A DNA stretch of 64,000 bases from Agapanthus africanus (taxonomy: Eukaryota > Streptophyta > Magnoliopsida > Asparagales > Amaryllidaceae), in assembly GCA_030015575.1 (NCBI GenBank), contig JASDDO010000026.1:75292530-75356529 (forward strand), read 5' to 3'. The notes beneath the pieces were generated by a model. That model was not told the origin of the DNA. It searched no databases and was given only the letters and a program-made list of their open reading frames with translations. Positions 1 through 10,601 of the stretch are shown here, in pieces (the first letter of the stretch is position 1; every line of letters starts with the position of its first letter). Both the position numbers and the translations under genes were made by a program.

Positions 1-1
1 T

Positions 2-1573
2 GGACGACCCTATCCGGGCTGGTATGACCAAATCAGTTACCCGCCGGAATATACGATTCCTATGTTTCACGTATATAGAGGGACAGGGAATCCGCATCAG
101 CATGTCGCTCAATTCAGGACCTTATGCGGCAATACTGGAGGCGATGACAAATTGTTGCTTCGCCAATTCGTCGGCAGCTTAGCAGAAACTACCTTTGAAT
201 GGTATTCGGAGCTACCTAATGACTCTGTCAAAATATTTGCGGAGATGGAGCTACTGTTTACGCAAAGATCCGCGAGTGCTAGTGAATGCACCCCGATAAC
301 AGCACTGATAAATGCCAGGATAAGGCCCGGCGAAACATGGGTTCAATACGCAACACGATGGCGGATCCAATGGTCAAAATGCGAACAACGCATAGAAGAG
401 GCACCTACGGTAGGCATGTTCATAGGCACTATTGATCCGCAAACGACCATCTCGCAATTCATGATGTTCTTCAGGCCGACCACCTTCCAGGCCTTGATCG
501 ACAAATTAACCCAAATGGACCAGATGGACCATGGACCGTCTCCTCCAAAACCAGACTCTCGAAATGAGAAAGGAAGAGGGAAAGCGACTATCGTTGCCAA
601 TGCTCAACAACAGCCGAGCAACTCAAAGCCGGTCGTTCGCCAAAATAACGCGCATCTACGCCCATCCCTCAAGGAGAGATTTGGACGCCCTTACTCGTTT
701 TTTCAGAATAAAACGAGAAGACTGTTTGAGCTGGCAGTACGCAACAGACTCATCAATCTGCCGAATCCAAAACGTCCGTCACAGCTAGGTGATCTAAGTA
801 GTCCCGATTATTGTCCTTACCACCAAACGGTAAGTCACCCGATCGAGGATTGTTTCGTCTTTAAGGGATGGATCGAGGATCAGTACTTACAAGGCAAGTT
901 CGCGCTGTCTGAAAACTGGAAGGTAAACCCACCACAGCCGCACACTCCAAAGAAGACGGACATGATGGGGGTAGCTTGTTCTTTTGTTGAGGGCGAAAAC
1001 GATGGAGAAGACTCATCAGATGAATCCGAAGACTATGTAGCGAGTTGTCATGTGATCTCTCACTCATTGGTGGATGATGAAGAGGCTCCTTGCGCCGAGA
1101 AACCGAGGGCGGACCCTGAACCAGAAATTCCGCGGCTGTCAGACGAGTTGATCGATGCCTTCCTGAATGAGATTCGTTGGAAAGTTAAAGCCAATCAAGA
1201 GCATGAGATGGCCATACTGGAAGGAGCCAAACACCGACGACCGGACCAAAGAGTCGAGGCACTCCAGTCAAATCAAAAGTCATCCGCTGCGGATAAAAAC
1301 AAACTCAAGACGAGGAAAAGGTTCGCCAAAGCCCTATCAGTGGAAATGAAGCTACCACCCTCTGAAGAAAATACTCTCGGTGGAGTAGAGATGCATCCTA
1401 ACTTCCGCTTATATCATCAGAAGATCATACATCCTACTGAAGATCGTGACTCCTTTAAGTGTTGGTGGCAAGGATATGTCGCTCAAAAGCAACACACCAA
1501 CATGGACTGTGGGGTCCTTAAACTCATGGACTTAAGCGTCCTTAAACTCAAAGACGGACTGTGGGGTCCTTAA
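2..1573 (+). CDS. Ty3/gypsy gag polyprotein, copy A (5' partial)
   Basis: This is a retrotransposon capsid/nucleocapsid protein that would package element RNA in virus-like particles. The frame is open from base 2, so the true start lies upstream; the ATG at 62 is internal. A Retrotrans_gag-like core (FEWYSELPNDSV, ELLFTQR, then RPGETWVQYATRW) occupies about residues 20-160 from that ATG. A CX2HX4HX4C knuckle begins at YCPYHQ near residue 250. A second knuckle near residue 455 is degenerate (FRLYHQ with its last Cys replaced by Arg). The ORF ends by running into the TCCTTAAAC tandem repeats, so the C-terminal part present in copy B, including a third knuckle, is missing. No stop interrupts the visible part. 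Gag identity is clear; lineage within Ty3/gypsy (possibly Tat-like) is inference. Confidence 0.85.
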   Translation, partial: GRPYPGWYDQISYPPEYTIPMFHVYRGTGNPHQHVAQFRTLCGNTGGDDKLLLRQFVGSLAETTFEWYSELPNDSVKIFAEMELLFTQRSASASECTPITALINARIRPGETWVQYATRWRIQWSKCEQRIEEAPTVGMFIGTIDPQTTISQFMMFFRPTTFQALIDKLTQMDQMDHGPSPPKPDSRNEKGRGKATIVANAQQQPSNSKPVVRQNNAHLRPSLKERFGRPYSFFQNKTRRLFELAVRNRLINLPNPKRPSQLGDLSSPDYCPYHQTVSHPIEDCFVFKGWIEDQYLQGKFALSENWKVNPPQPHTPKKTDMMGVACSFVEGENDGEDSSDESEDYVASCHVISHSLVDDEEAPCAEKPRADPEPEIPRLSDELIDAFLNEIRWKVKANQEHEMAILEGAKHRRPDQRVEALQSNQKSSAADKNKLKTRKRFAKALSVEMKLPPSEENTLGGVEMHPNFRLYHQKIIHPTEDRDSFKCWWQGYVAQKQHTNMDCGVLKLMDLSVLKLKDGLWGP

Positions 1574-2046
1574 ACCCACGGACTCATGCGTCCTTAAATT
1601 AAAACGCGGACTGTGGGGTCCTTAAACCCACGGACTTAAGCGTCCTTAAACTACCTACGGACCGAAACATCCTTAAACTAATGATGAACCGCAATGTCCT
1701 AAAACTTGCAAACGACCGAAACGTCTTTAAACTACCACCGCAGCATCCTCAGGCTGACGAGATAAAAAAATATAAAGAATAATAAAAAAAACGGTATGTC
1801 CATAAGCGAAACGGGCACGGATGAAAACCCGAAAGGGCTCCGTGAGTAAAAACAGCAGGGATACCGGCGAGTGTTCGTGAAAACCCGAAAGGGCGCGACC
1901 TCGTAAAAAAAAAGAATTAAAAGAATTAAAAAAACGGTACGTCCATAAGCAAAATGGGTACGGATGAAAACCCGAAAGGGCTCCGTGACTAAAAACAGCA
2001 GGGCTACTGGCGAGTGTTTGTGAAAACCCGAAAGGGCGCAACCTCG
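1497..2046 (+). repeat. Short TCCTTAAAC tandem repeats and a duplicated ~140 bp GNRA-hairpin module
   Basis: From 1497 to about 1740 a roughly 30 bp unit containing GTCCTTAAAC repeats imperfectly. From about 1790 to 2046 a module of about 140 bp occurs twice. Each copy has two CCCGAAAGGG hairpins (GAAA tetraloop). The first hairpin sits inside an outer stem CACGGA/TCCGTG (1816-1844; diverged partner around 1960-1986). The second sits inside CGAG/CTCG (1868-1903 and 2011-2046). The same pair of modules is present in copy B. No protein is encoded; long reverse-strand ORFs here are by-products of the repeats. Confidence 0.75.
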
Positions 2047-2600
2047 TTAAAGGACACTTACAAGGTCCTCTCGACCTTGTAAGGAGAAACCACCCGTGTG
2101 AGATCCTTACGACTCACAAGGGAGCAACACACTTAGGGATCCCCACGATTCCTAAGGATAAAATACACTTGCGAGATCCTCACGACTCGTAAGGAGAACT
2201 CTCTTATGGGACCCTCACGGCTCATAAGATTTGAAAGTCTTAAGTTACAGAGACCTAAACCTGTGCTTAAAGAAACTCCTACAAACTTCGATATTGCCTT
2301 ACAAGTGGCTCAACACTGACCTATGTATACAATCCACGGGCGCGAATAAACATTTCCCTAACCAAGTCCCATCCGTGACTGGGGATATGTTCGCATGACT
2401 ATTGTAAGTCCTCTCGATTTACAAGGAGAAAACCCTCTTGTAGAATCCTTACGACTTACAGAGGAACATACACTCAGGAATCCTCACGATTTCTGAGGAG
2501 AAAACACACCTACAAGATCCTCACGACTCGTAGGGAGAAATACCTTTGTGAGACCCTTACGGCTCATGAAGTTAAAAGCCTTAGTCGACAGGACCTTAAC
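2047..2600 (+). repeat. Hairpin array with near-constant loop and variable stems, copy A first set
   Basis: Successive stem-loops of about 26-30 bp share a loop close to ATCCTYACGA but have different, internally paired stems: 2057-2083 (CTTACAAGGTC with GACCTTGTAAG), 2097-2118 (TGTGAG with CTCACA), 2132-2156 (CTTAGG with CCTAAG), 2168-2193 (CTTGCGAG with CTCGTAAG) and 2203-2228 (CTTATGGG with CTCATAAG). A further set lies at about 2400-2580. Spacers are A-rich (GGAGAAA). The arrangement is conserved in copy B, so it belongs to the element. Function unknown. Confidence 0.8.
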
Positions 2601-2619
2601 CCTGTTCGCTAAGCCACCT

Positions 2620-3230
2620 TTGATTAAGATCGACGGAGGCAAATGATGATTCGCTCCTGGAAATATCCCAATTGTGGCGGTGCTGATACCGAAATCGATG
2701 TCTAATTCCAGGCTTACAGCGAAAAGCCAGTAGGCCGCACGTGCATACGAAATAGCCGAAATGATGGGGCAACTTGCAACAAAAAGCAGCAAGTAAAGAA
2801 AACGTATGCATACAAAATAGCCGAAATGATTAGGAAACTCGCAATAAAAAGCAGCGGGTAAAAATAAAAAAAATAATAGCCAAAATGATGGGGCAACTTG
2901 CAATAAAAAGCAGTGAGTAAAAAAAAATATAGCCGAAATGATTGGGCACCGCGAAAAATAGACGAAATGTTTGGGCAATCGCGACTTTCGCGATATTAAA
3001 ACCTGAAATGATAGAGCATCGCGGAAAGAAAGAAAAAAAATGGAATGAAACCTGTTGCCCTACAGGCGATATCACGGCAATCCCTGTATACAATCCCAGG
3101 GCACAAATAAAGAAGCCACACCTTCCCTCTTCAGGCTCCATCAAAAGAAGAAGCCAAATCTCGACGGTTCACAAACAACCTAGAGACCACCTCGACATTC
3201 GTCTCGTTACAAGCAGACACAACGTCAACA
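2620..3230 (+). repeat. ~60 bp tandem repeats with CAATAAAAAGCAG loops
   Basis: Imperfect units contain GCCGAAATGAT, then ACTTGC or ACTCGC, an AATAAAAAGC loop, and a complementary arm. Arms change from unit to unit (ACTTG with CAAGT near 2768-2790; ACTCG with CGGGT near 2835-2857). Runs of A and low complexity make this region rich in spurious reverse-strand ORFs. Copy B keeps a shorter version near 27280-27420. Confidence 0.65.
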
Positions 3231-4560
3231 AGGCGGAGTGATGGCAAAATCCCAGGTCCACCTTAGCATTCGTCTCGTTACAACAGACGTAATGTCAACA
3301 ACAGCGTTCCTTCGCAGTCCAGCAGGATGCAGATACAACGTCAACAAAAGACCCCATGGTCAAAACAAAGTGGAGTGATGGCAAAATCCCAACTCCATCT
3401 CAGCATTCGTCTCGTTACAACAGATGTAATGTCAACAACGGCATTCCTTCGCAGTCCCAGTATGCAGATACAACATCAACAAAAGACCCCATGGTCGAAA
3501 CAAAGAGGAGTGATAGCAAAATCCCAACTCCACCGCGACGATCGTCTCGATACAGCAGATGAAATGTCACCCCAGCATTCTTCCCCCAGCAGGATTCGGA
3601 CGCGCCAAAGCAAATGAAGCAAAGGCCAAATTCCTAGCTTCAGGGTCTTGACGGCAAGTCATATAAATCTTGAAAGGCATTCGGAGATTATCTCGCACCA
3701 GCGCGGAGTGGTCACTACCTCGACGATCGTCTCAATACAGCAAATGAAATTTCACCCCAGCGTTCTTCCGCCAGCAGGATTCGGACGCGCCAAAGCAAAC
3801 GAAGCGAAGGCCAAATTCCTAGCTTCATGCGTCTTAACGGCAAGTCATATAAAGCCTGAAAGACAATCGGAGATTATCTCGCACCAGTGTGGAGTGGTCA
3901 CCACCTCGACGTTCATCTCGACACAGCAGATGCCAAATCACCAAAAGGAGCCACGGCAAAATCCCTAGTTTCAAACCTCGACGATTCACCAGCAACCTAG
4001 AGACAACCACGACATTCGTCTCGATACAGAGGACGCAATGCCAGCAAACGAAGCGAAGGCTAAATTCCTAGCTTCAGGGTCTTGACGGTAACTCATATAA
4101 AACTGGAAAGACCATCGGAGATCATTTCACACCAGCATGGAGTGATCACTACCTCGACATCCGTCTCGATACAACAGACGAGAGGTCACCACAGCGTTTT
4201 TCCTCTAGCAGGATTCAGACGCGACAATCAAACAACAGAGCCACGGCAAAATCCCTAGGTCCAAACCTCGACGGTTCACCAGCAACCTAAAGACAAATAC
4301 GACATTCGTCTCGATACAGCAGACGAGATGTCACTCCAGCGTTCTTCCTCCAGCAGGGTTCAGACGTGACAATTAAACAAATGGAGCCACGGCAAAATCC
4401 CTAGTTCCCAACGTGACATTCGTCTCGATACAGCAGATGCGATGCCAGCAAACGAAGCAAAGGCCAAATTCCTAGCTTCAGGGTCTTGACGGCAACTCAC
4501 ATAAAACCTGAAAGACTATCGGAGATCATCCCACACCAGCGCGGAGTGGATATGACTCAT
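3230..4560 (+). repeat. ~110-180 bp tandem repeats with CGTCTCGATACAGCAGACG hairpins
   Basis: The unit contains GGCAAAATCCC, then ATTCGTCTCG-TACAACAGACG-AATGTC, then AACAAAAGACC or CCAGCAGGATTC. It repeats more than ten times with drift and internal deletions. TCGTCT and AGACGA form a recurring stem around a CGATACAGC-type loop. The equivalent block in copy B is about 27550-28700. No gene is supported. Confidence 0.7.
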
Positions 4561-5340
4561 CGGGGCTCACCAAAATGAGCCTAACCTCAAGTAAAAAGCG
4601 GCATGGCAAATTCCTAACGCTTGCTTTTCCGATAGTCAAACTACCAAGGAGGATTGCTTGAAGACGTCTTGTCCAGCCCCCGAAGGGATCAGAGACACGG
4701 CAGTTGCAGGGCTACTCGAACAGCATGATTGCCTATCGAGGAATATATCAGCTGATGCGACGGTATGATGGACAAAACCCTAAATACCACAGACCCTAAC
4801 GGACTTCTGTCGTAAAGAGCAGAGGTTAACTGTGACGTTAGGATATTCTTGCGAGAAATTCTCGATTCGTCTCGACTTGTGAAGAAATTGATGTCTTTTC
4901 GAGAACGTCTCAATGCGGCTCGACTCGTAAGATAAAGCCTTATGTAGTAAGGATAAAGAAAACTTATTCCCTAAGCACTGGGACCCTACAAGTTGGCCCA
5001 AAACGGTCTCTTGCATACTATCCATGGGTCTCACTCTCCAAACTCGAATCTCGACAAGGAGGGAAACAACCGCTCACGGGTCCTCTCGACTCGTAAGAGG
5101 GAAAATTCTCTTATAAGATCCTTACGACTTATAAGAGAAAATGCATTTAGGAATCCTCGCGATTCCTAAGGAGAAAATACACCTATGAGATCCTCTCGAT
5201 CCGTAGGGAGAAAAGTCTTTATGAGACCCTCACGGCTCATAAAGTTGAAAAGTCTTAGGCAGCAGATCTTAACCTGCGGCCTAAGCCATCGCTGCCTTTT
5301 GAATAAGCTAATACAGGATGCTCGCTCTATCACCTGTCAA
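4560..5340 (+). repeat. Second hairpin array of copy A
   Basis: This region precedes the antisense gene's 3' end and has the same architecture as 2047-2600. Clear stem-loops are 5106-5139 (12 bp arms TTCTCTTATAAG and CTTATAAGAGAA, loop ATCCTTACGA), 5146-5170 (arms TTAGGAAT and ATTCCTAA) and 5218-5243 (TTTATGAG with CTCATAAA, loop ACCCTCACGG). The matching block in copy B is about 28700-29470. Confidence 0.75.
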
Positions 5341-5559
5341 CCATGTTTACTAAAGCAGTATACTGATAATAAAAGAAAGTGGGAAGCGACAAAAAGGAAA
5401 TCCGATGTGCATTTGATCAAGCATTCGAGACACATTCATTCATGCATGTGCAAAAGACTCAGAACGAGAAATAAGACAAGATGCAATAGAAATTTTCCAT
5501 TCATATTGCAAAGGGTTCTTACAATCATAAAGAAATAAACAAAAACATTATCCAAGTGA

Positions 5560-6066
5560 TTACAATGGCAAAACCTCAAATCCAGGACATGGATTGAGGA
5601 ACTTAAAAGTGACCTTGTCCAAAACTTTCCAAGCCTGGCGAACCATCCTAGTGTGCTTCCTTTCGCGAGCACGAGCGTCGGGATCCCCACTGATGTCCTC
5701 CTCCCTCCGATAGGCAGCAAGTATTGAAGATTGTTGAAAAGCTTGGTGCAGAAGATCGATAAGGTTATCTCGCCTCCTCTTTGAGATTATGCTCATCAGA
5801 TACACCGAGTGCACCTTATCCTCGGCGGCATCCAATGCCCCAAGTGGCACACCAGTGCAGAATAGAGGAAGCGCTTCCCAAATTGCTCCCACAATAAGCT
5901 TCAGGAGAGGAGAGCGCTGAGGAAGTAGTTGGCCGTTGTATGCGTCGAAGCGGCTCATGATTTCGGCACACTCGGCGTTGGTAAATTCTCGGTTCTGAGA
6001 ACGGCCGAGTCGGCAGATGTCCCCGTAAGAGATGATCTCGTCAAGCTCGTACATGTGGGCGTCCAT
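5560..6066 (-). CDS. Antisense ORF (168 aa) of family A, copy A; unknown protein
   Basis: This intact ORF is on the strand opposite gag, between the repeat block and the 3' LTR. I do not recognise the protein. It is mostly helical-looking, basic toward the C-terminus, with no signal peptide or membrane segment. Landmarks are SYGDI, LGRSQNREF, HSVYLM, ISKRRRDNL, RKHTRMV and a C-terminal LNPCPGFEV. Copy B encodes the same 168 residues with no indel and about 26 substitutions by eye. The ATG (6064-6066) lies 5 nt after a splice-acceptor-like TTTCTTTCACAG, and a TATAAATA sits 459 bp upstream. Tat-lineage elements such as Grande and RIRE2 are known to carry antisense ORFs in this position, so an accessory gene is the best reading; no function is claimed. 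Confidence 0.75.
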   Translation of the reverse strand: MDAHMYELDEIISYGDICRLGRSQNREFTNAECAEIMSRFDAYNGQLLPQRSPLLKLIVGAIWEALPLFCTGVPLGALDAAEDKVHSVYLMSIISKRRRDNLIDLLHQAFQQSSILAAYRREEDISGDPDARARERKHTRMVRQAWKVLDKVTFKFLNPCPGFEVLPL

Positions 6067-6070
6067 TGTT

Positions 6071-6450
6071 TCTGTGAAAGAAAATCAACAAAATTATCAG
6101 AAAGACTGATTAAGTAAAGCGATATAATGCACCGAGGAATAAAATGCCACTTTTAAGCTCCAAGATCAACGAAAAACTCCTAAGAGTTCTTCTGTATGAT
6201 TTGGAAGGAGCAAAGCTCCATTAATGAAATAAGAAAATACAAGGGAAGTCTTTTAGAGAGCAGAACTCTATTAATGGAACCCTAATTGGGTTCTCCTTAG
6301 TTCTCTTTAGACCCCTTTAGAGCAAAGCTCTGCTAAGTGAAACTCTAAATGGGTTTTCTTTAGATCAGGGATCTATTGAGAGCAAGGCTTTTAAAATTGA
6401 TTTAATTTAATCCAAATTAATTTTTACCCAAAGTTCAAACTTTTAAAAGT
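6071..6450 (-). other. Probable 5'-leader intron of the antisense gene (copy A)
   Basis: On the minus strand an acceptor-like pyrimidine tract plus AG (6073-6072) ends 5 nt before the ATG. A donor-like GGTAAAAATT lies near 6437-6440. Copy B has both signals at the corresponding places (TTTTGCAG at 30243-30250; GTAAGAATT near 30700). Splicing itself is inferred. Confidence 0.45.
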
Positions 6451-6524
6451 GCTTAAGCAAAACAGCAGGGCTCTGAACAAAATTCCTATGAAGAGATGAA
6501 AATCCTCTAAGGGACCAAAGATCC

Positions 6525-6532
6525 TATTTATA
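6525..6532 (-). promoter_or_regulatory. TATA box of the antisense gene (copy A)
   Basis: The minus-strand motif is CCTATAAATAGGA. The same motif occurs at 30819-30826 in copy B. It lies just outside the 3' LTR and directs transcription away from it, through the antisense ORF. Confidence 0.55.
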
Positions 6533-6628
6533 GGCATTGAAGAGCCGTTTCAACTTCCAAGGGATGGCGCGACGGTTGGGATTCTGCCACCGCTGCGCTC
6601 ACGTTTGGAGGCCATGTAAGCGCAACGA

Positions 6629-6641
6629 TGAGGGGGGCATT
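6629..6641 (+). other. Polypurine tract, copy A
   Basis: TGAGGGGGGCATT directly precedes the LTR start TGTTTACCCC, matching the tract in copy B. Confidence 0.7.
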
Positions 6642-7067
6642 TGTTTACCCCAATCAGAGCAAAGCTCTATTCAAGCTCCAAGGCGGGAGACGAAGCAACG
6701 CTTCTGTTTCCCCCAATCAGAGCAAAGATCTGCTTTGAAAATTAAAGTGAAAATTAAAGTTAAAATAAATGAAGCAACGCTTCAGATCCCCTGCGCTGCT
6801 CGCAGAGCGCCACGTGTCAAAATCAGACACTCCAGCGCAGAGAGCGCAGCGCGCCCAATCAAAGCAAAGCTCTATTTTAAAACAAAATTAAAAGAAGCAA
6901 CGCTTCAGATGATCTGCGCTCTGCGCTGCGCGCCACGTGGCAGCGCAGTTGCGCTGCGCTCTGCGCTGCACGACACATGGCAGCGCAGTTGCGCTGTGCT
7001 CTGCGCTGCGTGACACGTGTCAGGCGCAGGTGCGTTTGCGCCAAACAGAATTAAAATTCAGTAAGAT

Positions 7068-7744
7068 CCATGAAGCTTCATGAAGCTTTGACTTTGTGGT
7101 TGCTTGATGTTTTTGTGAGATATTATGTTAACCCAATCCAAACCATTAACTCTAGTTAACTCTCTACAAGGGTTAACTCTTTCATGCTTAACCCTTGGTT
7201 AGATTTGTAACCACTACAATAATTCATTGTTCATCACAAAAGGATTAGGTGATCATATTCATTCTTCTTCCTCCTCCTTTGTTTTCTTCTTGAAAAAGCT
7301 TTCTTTTGTGATGAAAATGAGTGAGAAAAAGATTATAAACAAGAGCAAAAATCCTACTTCATCATCCTCATCTACCCTTCCCATTTAGATGAGGGTGTTC
7401 ACTTCATTTTATGAGTGTTAGCTTGTGTTAATGAAACTTCAAAGTAGATCATCTTTGTATCGAAGATCGAAAGCAAGACTGCATCTTTCTCTTCGTGGAA
7501 CCTCTTGAGAGTCCGGAACACGATGATCGCAGCGAAGGGACTTCAACACGGAGCTTAAGAAGTGAAGGACCGGATCTACAAAGGTTGTAATCTCTCTCAC
7601 TTAGTGTTAAACTGTTTAACATACTTGTTTTCGCCTAAACCCTAGTTTAAAGATCCGGCTTCGGGTTGTTCGGCACGGCTAAAATTTTAATCGGGCATGG
7701 TTGATGCCTCGTAGACCCTTGTGCGTGTGCCTAGCAACCCTACA
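7068..7744 (+). repeat. Copia 5' LTR, 3' portion only
   Basis: This 677 bp segment is nearly identical to 15056-15734, the last 679 bp of the right LTR. It ends CCTAGCAACCCTACA immediately before the primer-binding site. Confidence 0.9.
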
Positions 7745-7745
7745 G

Positions 7746-7758
7746 TGGTATCAGAGCC
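7746..7758 (+). other. Copia primer-binding site (initiator tRNA-Met)
   Basis: TGGTATCAGAGCC lies 1 nt after the LTR end. This is the standard plant copia primer site. Confidence 0.9.
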
Positions 7759-9776
7759 AAGCTAGAGCTTTAGGCGAATTCTGAACGAAGTTTAAAGTCC
7801 GATCGAACCCGGAAACCCCGATGTTTACCCTTCTCTGGATATTTTTCAAAAATGTGATTTTTTATGAATTAAAAATGCTCATAAAAACAAGCATGAAAAA
7901 CTAAGAATTACTGTGAAGTACGGTCCACTAAGTCAATTATTTGACCGCGTAACCGCGACCAAACCAAAGGTTTGGCGGCGGTTCCGCGGCCAAAATTATG
8001 ACTTAGTCCCTGGAATTTCATATATTTATTCTTAGGTCCTTTTTGTCAATTTTTTCTGGGAATTTTTTAATTTCACTCAAGTGTTGAGTTTTATAGGGTT
8101 GTATTGGGGACTCGTTGATTCGATCGGATATTTTAACTTCATTTATTTTGTCCGGGTAATTTTTTAGAAACTGTTAAAAAGTTCGAACGGATATCAATAA
8201 CTCACTTTTTCCCCTGTCGGAAATTTTTTCAAAAGTTGGATTTTTTCTCGAGTTTAAGAACGTTCTAAGTCGTGCAAGTAACACGGTGGACCCTCTAGAA
8301 GACAACAAAGCTTAACTCGATTATGTGACCGTCTTGAACTGCCTCTGAATCTTAGGGTTTATGGCAGTACGGCGTGCCACATGTGAGGCGTTGGCTTGAC
8401 CTTTCTACGGCTGGACCATTGGTACTGTGGCATGTGATGGATGTTTTTAAACTGATTTCAAGTGTTGAGATAAATTGGGGAAATCTTGGGAGTTCGATTA
8501 TTCGATCGGAAAGTTTAACATTGTCTATTTATCTGGAATGTGATACAATATTTGGAATCCACGGGTAATTATGAGATAACTAATTTGAATGTTGTAAATC
8601 TAGCAGTTCAGTCTCAAATTGATCGGTTGCCACGGAATTTTGAAGTGATCAAAAGTCCGTCGCAATCACGTAGCGTACGCGGATACTCGCCGGGTAAACT
8701 TAATAGACAGCCATGCCCCGTAGCCCTGACCAAGTGACTGTAGGAGAACCCCGTCGCCAAAAGCATCCGTTCGGGTGCTCGCGGCAGCGGTGTTCCACCT
8801 TAGTGCACTTCGTCGACGGCATCTGGGGGTGCGTCTGTCTACTAAAGTTTGCGACGAGCATTCGATCAGGATATCGGGAATCTTATTGAATTGCCCGACT
8901 TGATATTGAAAAGAGTTTTCGATAATGAGACTAAAATGCGGGGTTTATAATTGTTAGGCATGCGATATCTAAGGAATTCATTTGGTTAGGCATGCGATGT
9001 CTAAGGAGGTTGCGGATTCCAACTGTTGCAGTTTTACACTTTTTTTCTGTGACCGTAAGCGTACTATGTGGTGTATTGCCGGCTTCGTTGCTATACATCA
9101 ACGACAATCGGGATACGCATACTTGCTTACGTTGATGATATGAGATATTATGTATTGCTGTGATATGTTATATTGGATCGTCGCGTTTTGAATAGCCGGA
9201 GTTTTATGTGAGATGAGAGTTTTTCTTTTTCATTCATGTAAAATTCATTTGTATGTAATATTCTTTTATTGGGGCACTTCCGAGCTGAGGATGATGTCAC
9301 CATTGTATATTATTTACTTTTCCGCATTAGGTACACCCAAGGCGGGGAGCACAAGTAACCGGGTTCTAGGGTCCAGTGGAAGACCATCTCGAGGAGTCGA
9401 GACCGGGTCTCCTAACTCTAGAATTGGCAGTGTTGCTTGCCGCTCTCGTAGGGGTCTAGGGATGTGGGTTTGGCTATTCATCGTGACCGTGGAATCCGTG
9501 TTTTATACAGGCTCGTATTGAAAACACGGACGTCCTAGTATATCCAATATTTCATATATGTTCTTCTGCTACAATGTTCTGTGATGAGATCATATTACTG
9601 CCTGAGACGAATGTTTATATTATATATATGAGATATATGTTATATTGCAGATTTCGTTTCAAAAGAGATGCTTGTGAAGCATAATAAAGTGGGACTTCAT
9701 TAATGAGATTAATGAAAATAAAAGAAACCTAAAGATGTTGTAGAAACTTGTTTAAAAAAACTGGTAGCTCTAGTTC

Positions 9777-10025
9777 TTGTTTTGCATAGCGGTGTTCCTT
9801 GTAGAACATCCAGCACCTTATTCGATAAGGAAAGAGCCGAGATCCCTTCACCGGGAGTGACCTCTTTAGTAAAACTAGCAGATGCTACAAACTCGGTTTG
9901 TCTTTTGATTGCTTCTATAGTTATTGCTTTGCACAGCGATATTTGTGAAATATCCTGCACCTTATTCGATGAGGAAAGGGCCGACGATCCCTTCACCGGG
10001 AGTGACCCCTTTAGCAAAACTAGAA
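9777..10025 (+). repeat. Imperfect ~100 bp duplication with swapped hairpins
   Basis: Units at about 9777-9885 and 9923-10025 share GCACCTTATTCGAT and CCCTTCACCGGGAGTGAC. At the same position each holds a different hairpin: 9791-9810 (TGTTC with GAACA) and 9938-9954 (GATATTT-GTG-AAATATC). Flanks are conserved while both arms differ. Confidence 0.7.
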
Positions 10026-10153
10026 AAGCCTCAAAAAACACTCCATTTAAAATCACTCGATTCTACAACGATATCAAGTTCATTACGCAAAGGGTTTTTT
10101 TAAAAACCTGCCGTAGCCCTCCGTCATTTCAGATAAGTACTGGTTAGTATTCG

Positions 10154-10364
10154 TACTGCGTTTGTTGACCTCTGTCAAGACGTAGTGTGCGGTAGCTGAT
10201 TAGTGCTTATCTGTATAAGCATATGATGGGATTGATTTAGGGTAGTCGTGCGACCTTATTGACCTCTGTCAAGGGTCGTACGGGTGGGTTTACTTCAATC
10301 AGGAAATGACGGGTTGAACTTGACTAGCAGCCTATGGTTTGTTGACCTCTGTCAAGGCCATAGG
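10154..10364 (+). other. Three hairpins with a shared TTGACCTCTGTCAA core
   Basis: Cores are at 10165-10178, 10259-10272 and 10342-10355. Each lies in a different longer stem: ACTGCG with CGTAGT, CGTGCGACC with GGTCGTACG, and CCTATGG with CCATAGG. Core identity together with changed but paired flanks points to structure rather than coding. Confidence 0.7.
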
Positions 10365-10578
10365 ACGCTTGGGGAAAAATATTATTGGGAATTTCAAGTG
10401 TTGAAATTTGCAATGAGATTGCATACCTTCTATGAGATAGTTGGATTCCGATACCCGCTGCGAGTAAGAGTTACTCCTGGGAGAGTTTTACACATTACAA
10501 TTAGCCGATCTAGTAGGTGTCTAGAAAGGTGTTAACGGGGTTACGCCTCTGGGAAAACGAGGTTTACTTTAATTAGGT

Positions 10579-10601
10579 CCGTGCGAAAGCACGGGGAACC
10601 T
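10579..10601 (+). other. GAAA-tetraloop hairpin
   Basis: CCGTGC-GAAA-GCACGG at 10579-10594 is enclosed by AGGT (10575-10578) and ACCT (10598-10601) with a GGA bulge. It is a strong predicted RNA stem-loop just before pol. Confidence 0.55.

Noticed and set aside
2057-2580. Regular repeats separated by unique sequence, superficially like a CRISPR array
   Set aside because: Each unit is a complete inverted repeat with changing arms; the sequence is plant nuclear DNA inside an LTR element.
2484-3144. Minus-strand ORFs of 100-164 codons rich in Phe and Tyr
   Set aside because: Translations of A-rich tandem repeats; overlapping frames and no conservation of frame in copy B.
10579-10601. Group II intron domain V
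   Set aside because: The GAAA loop fits, but the catalytic AGC triad and length do not.
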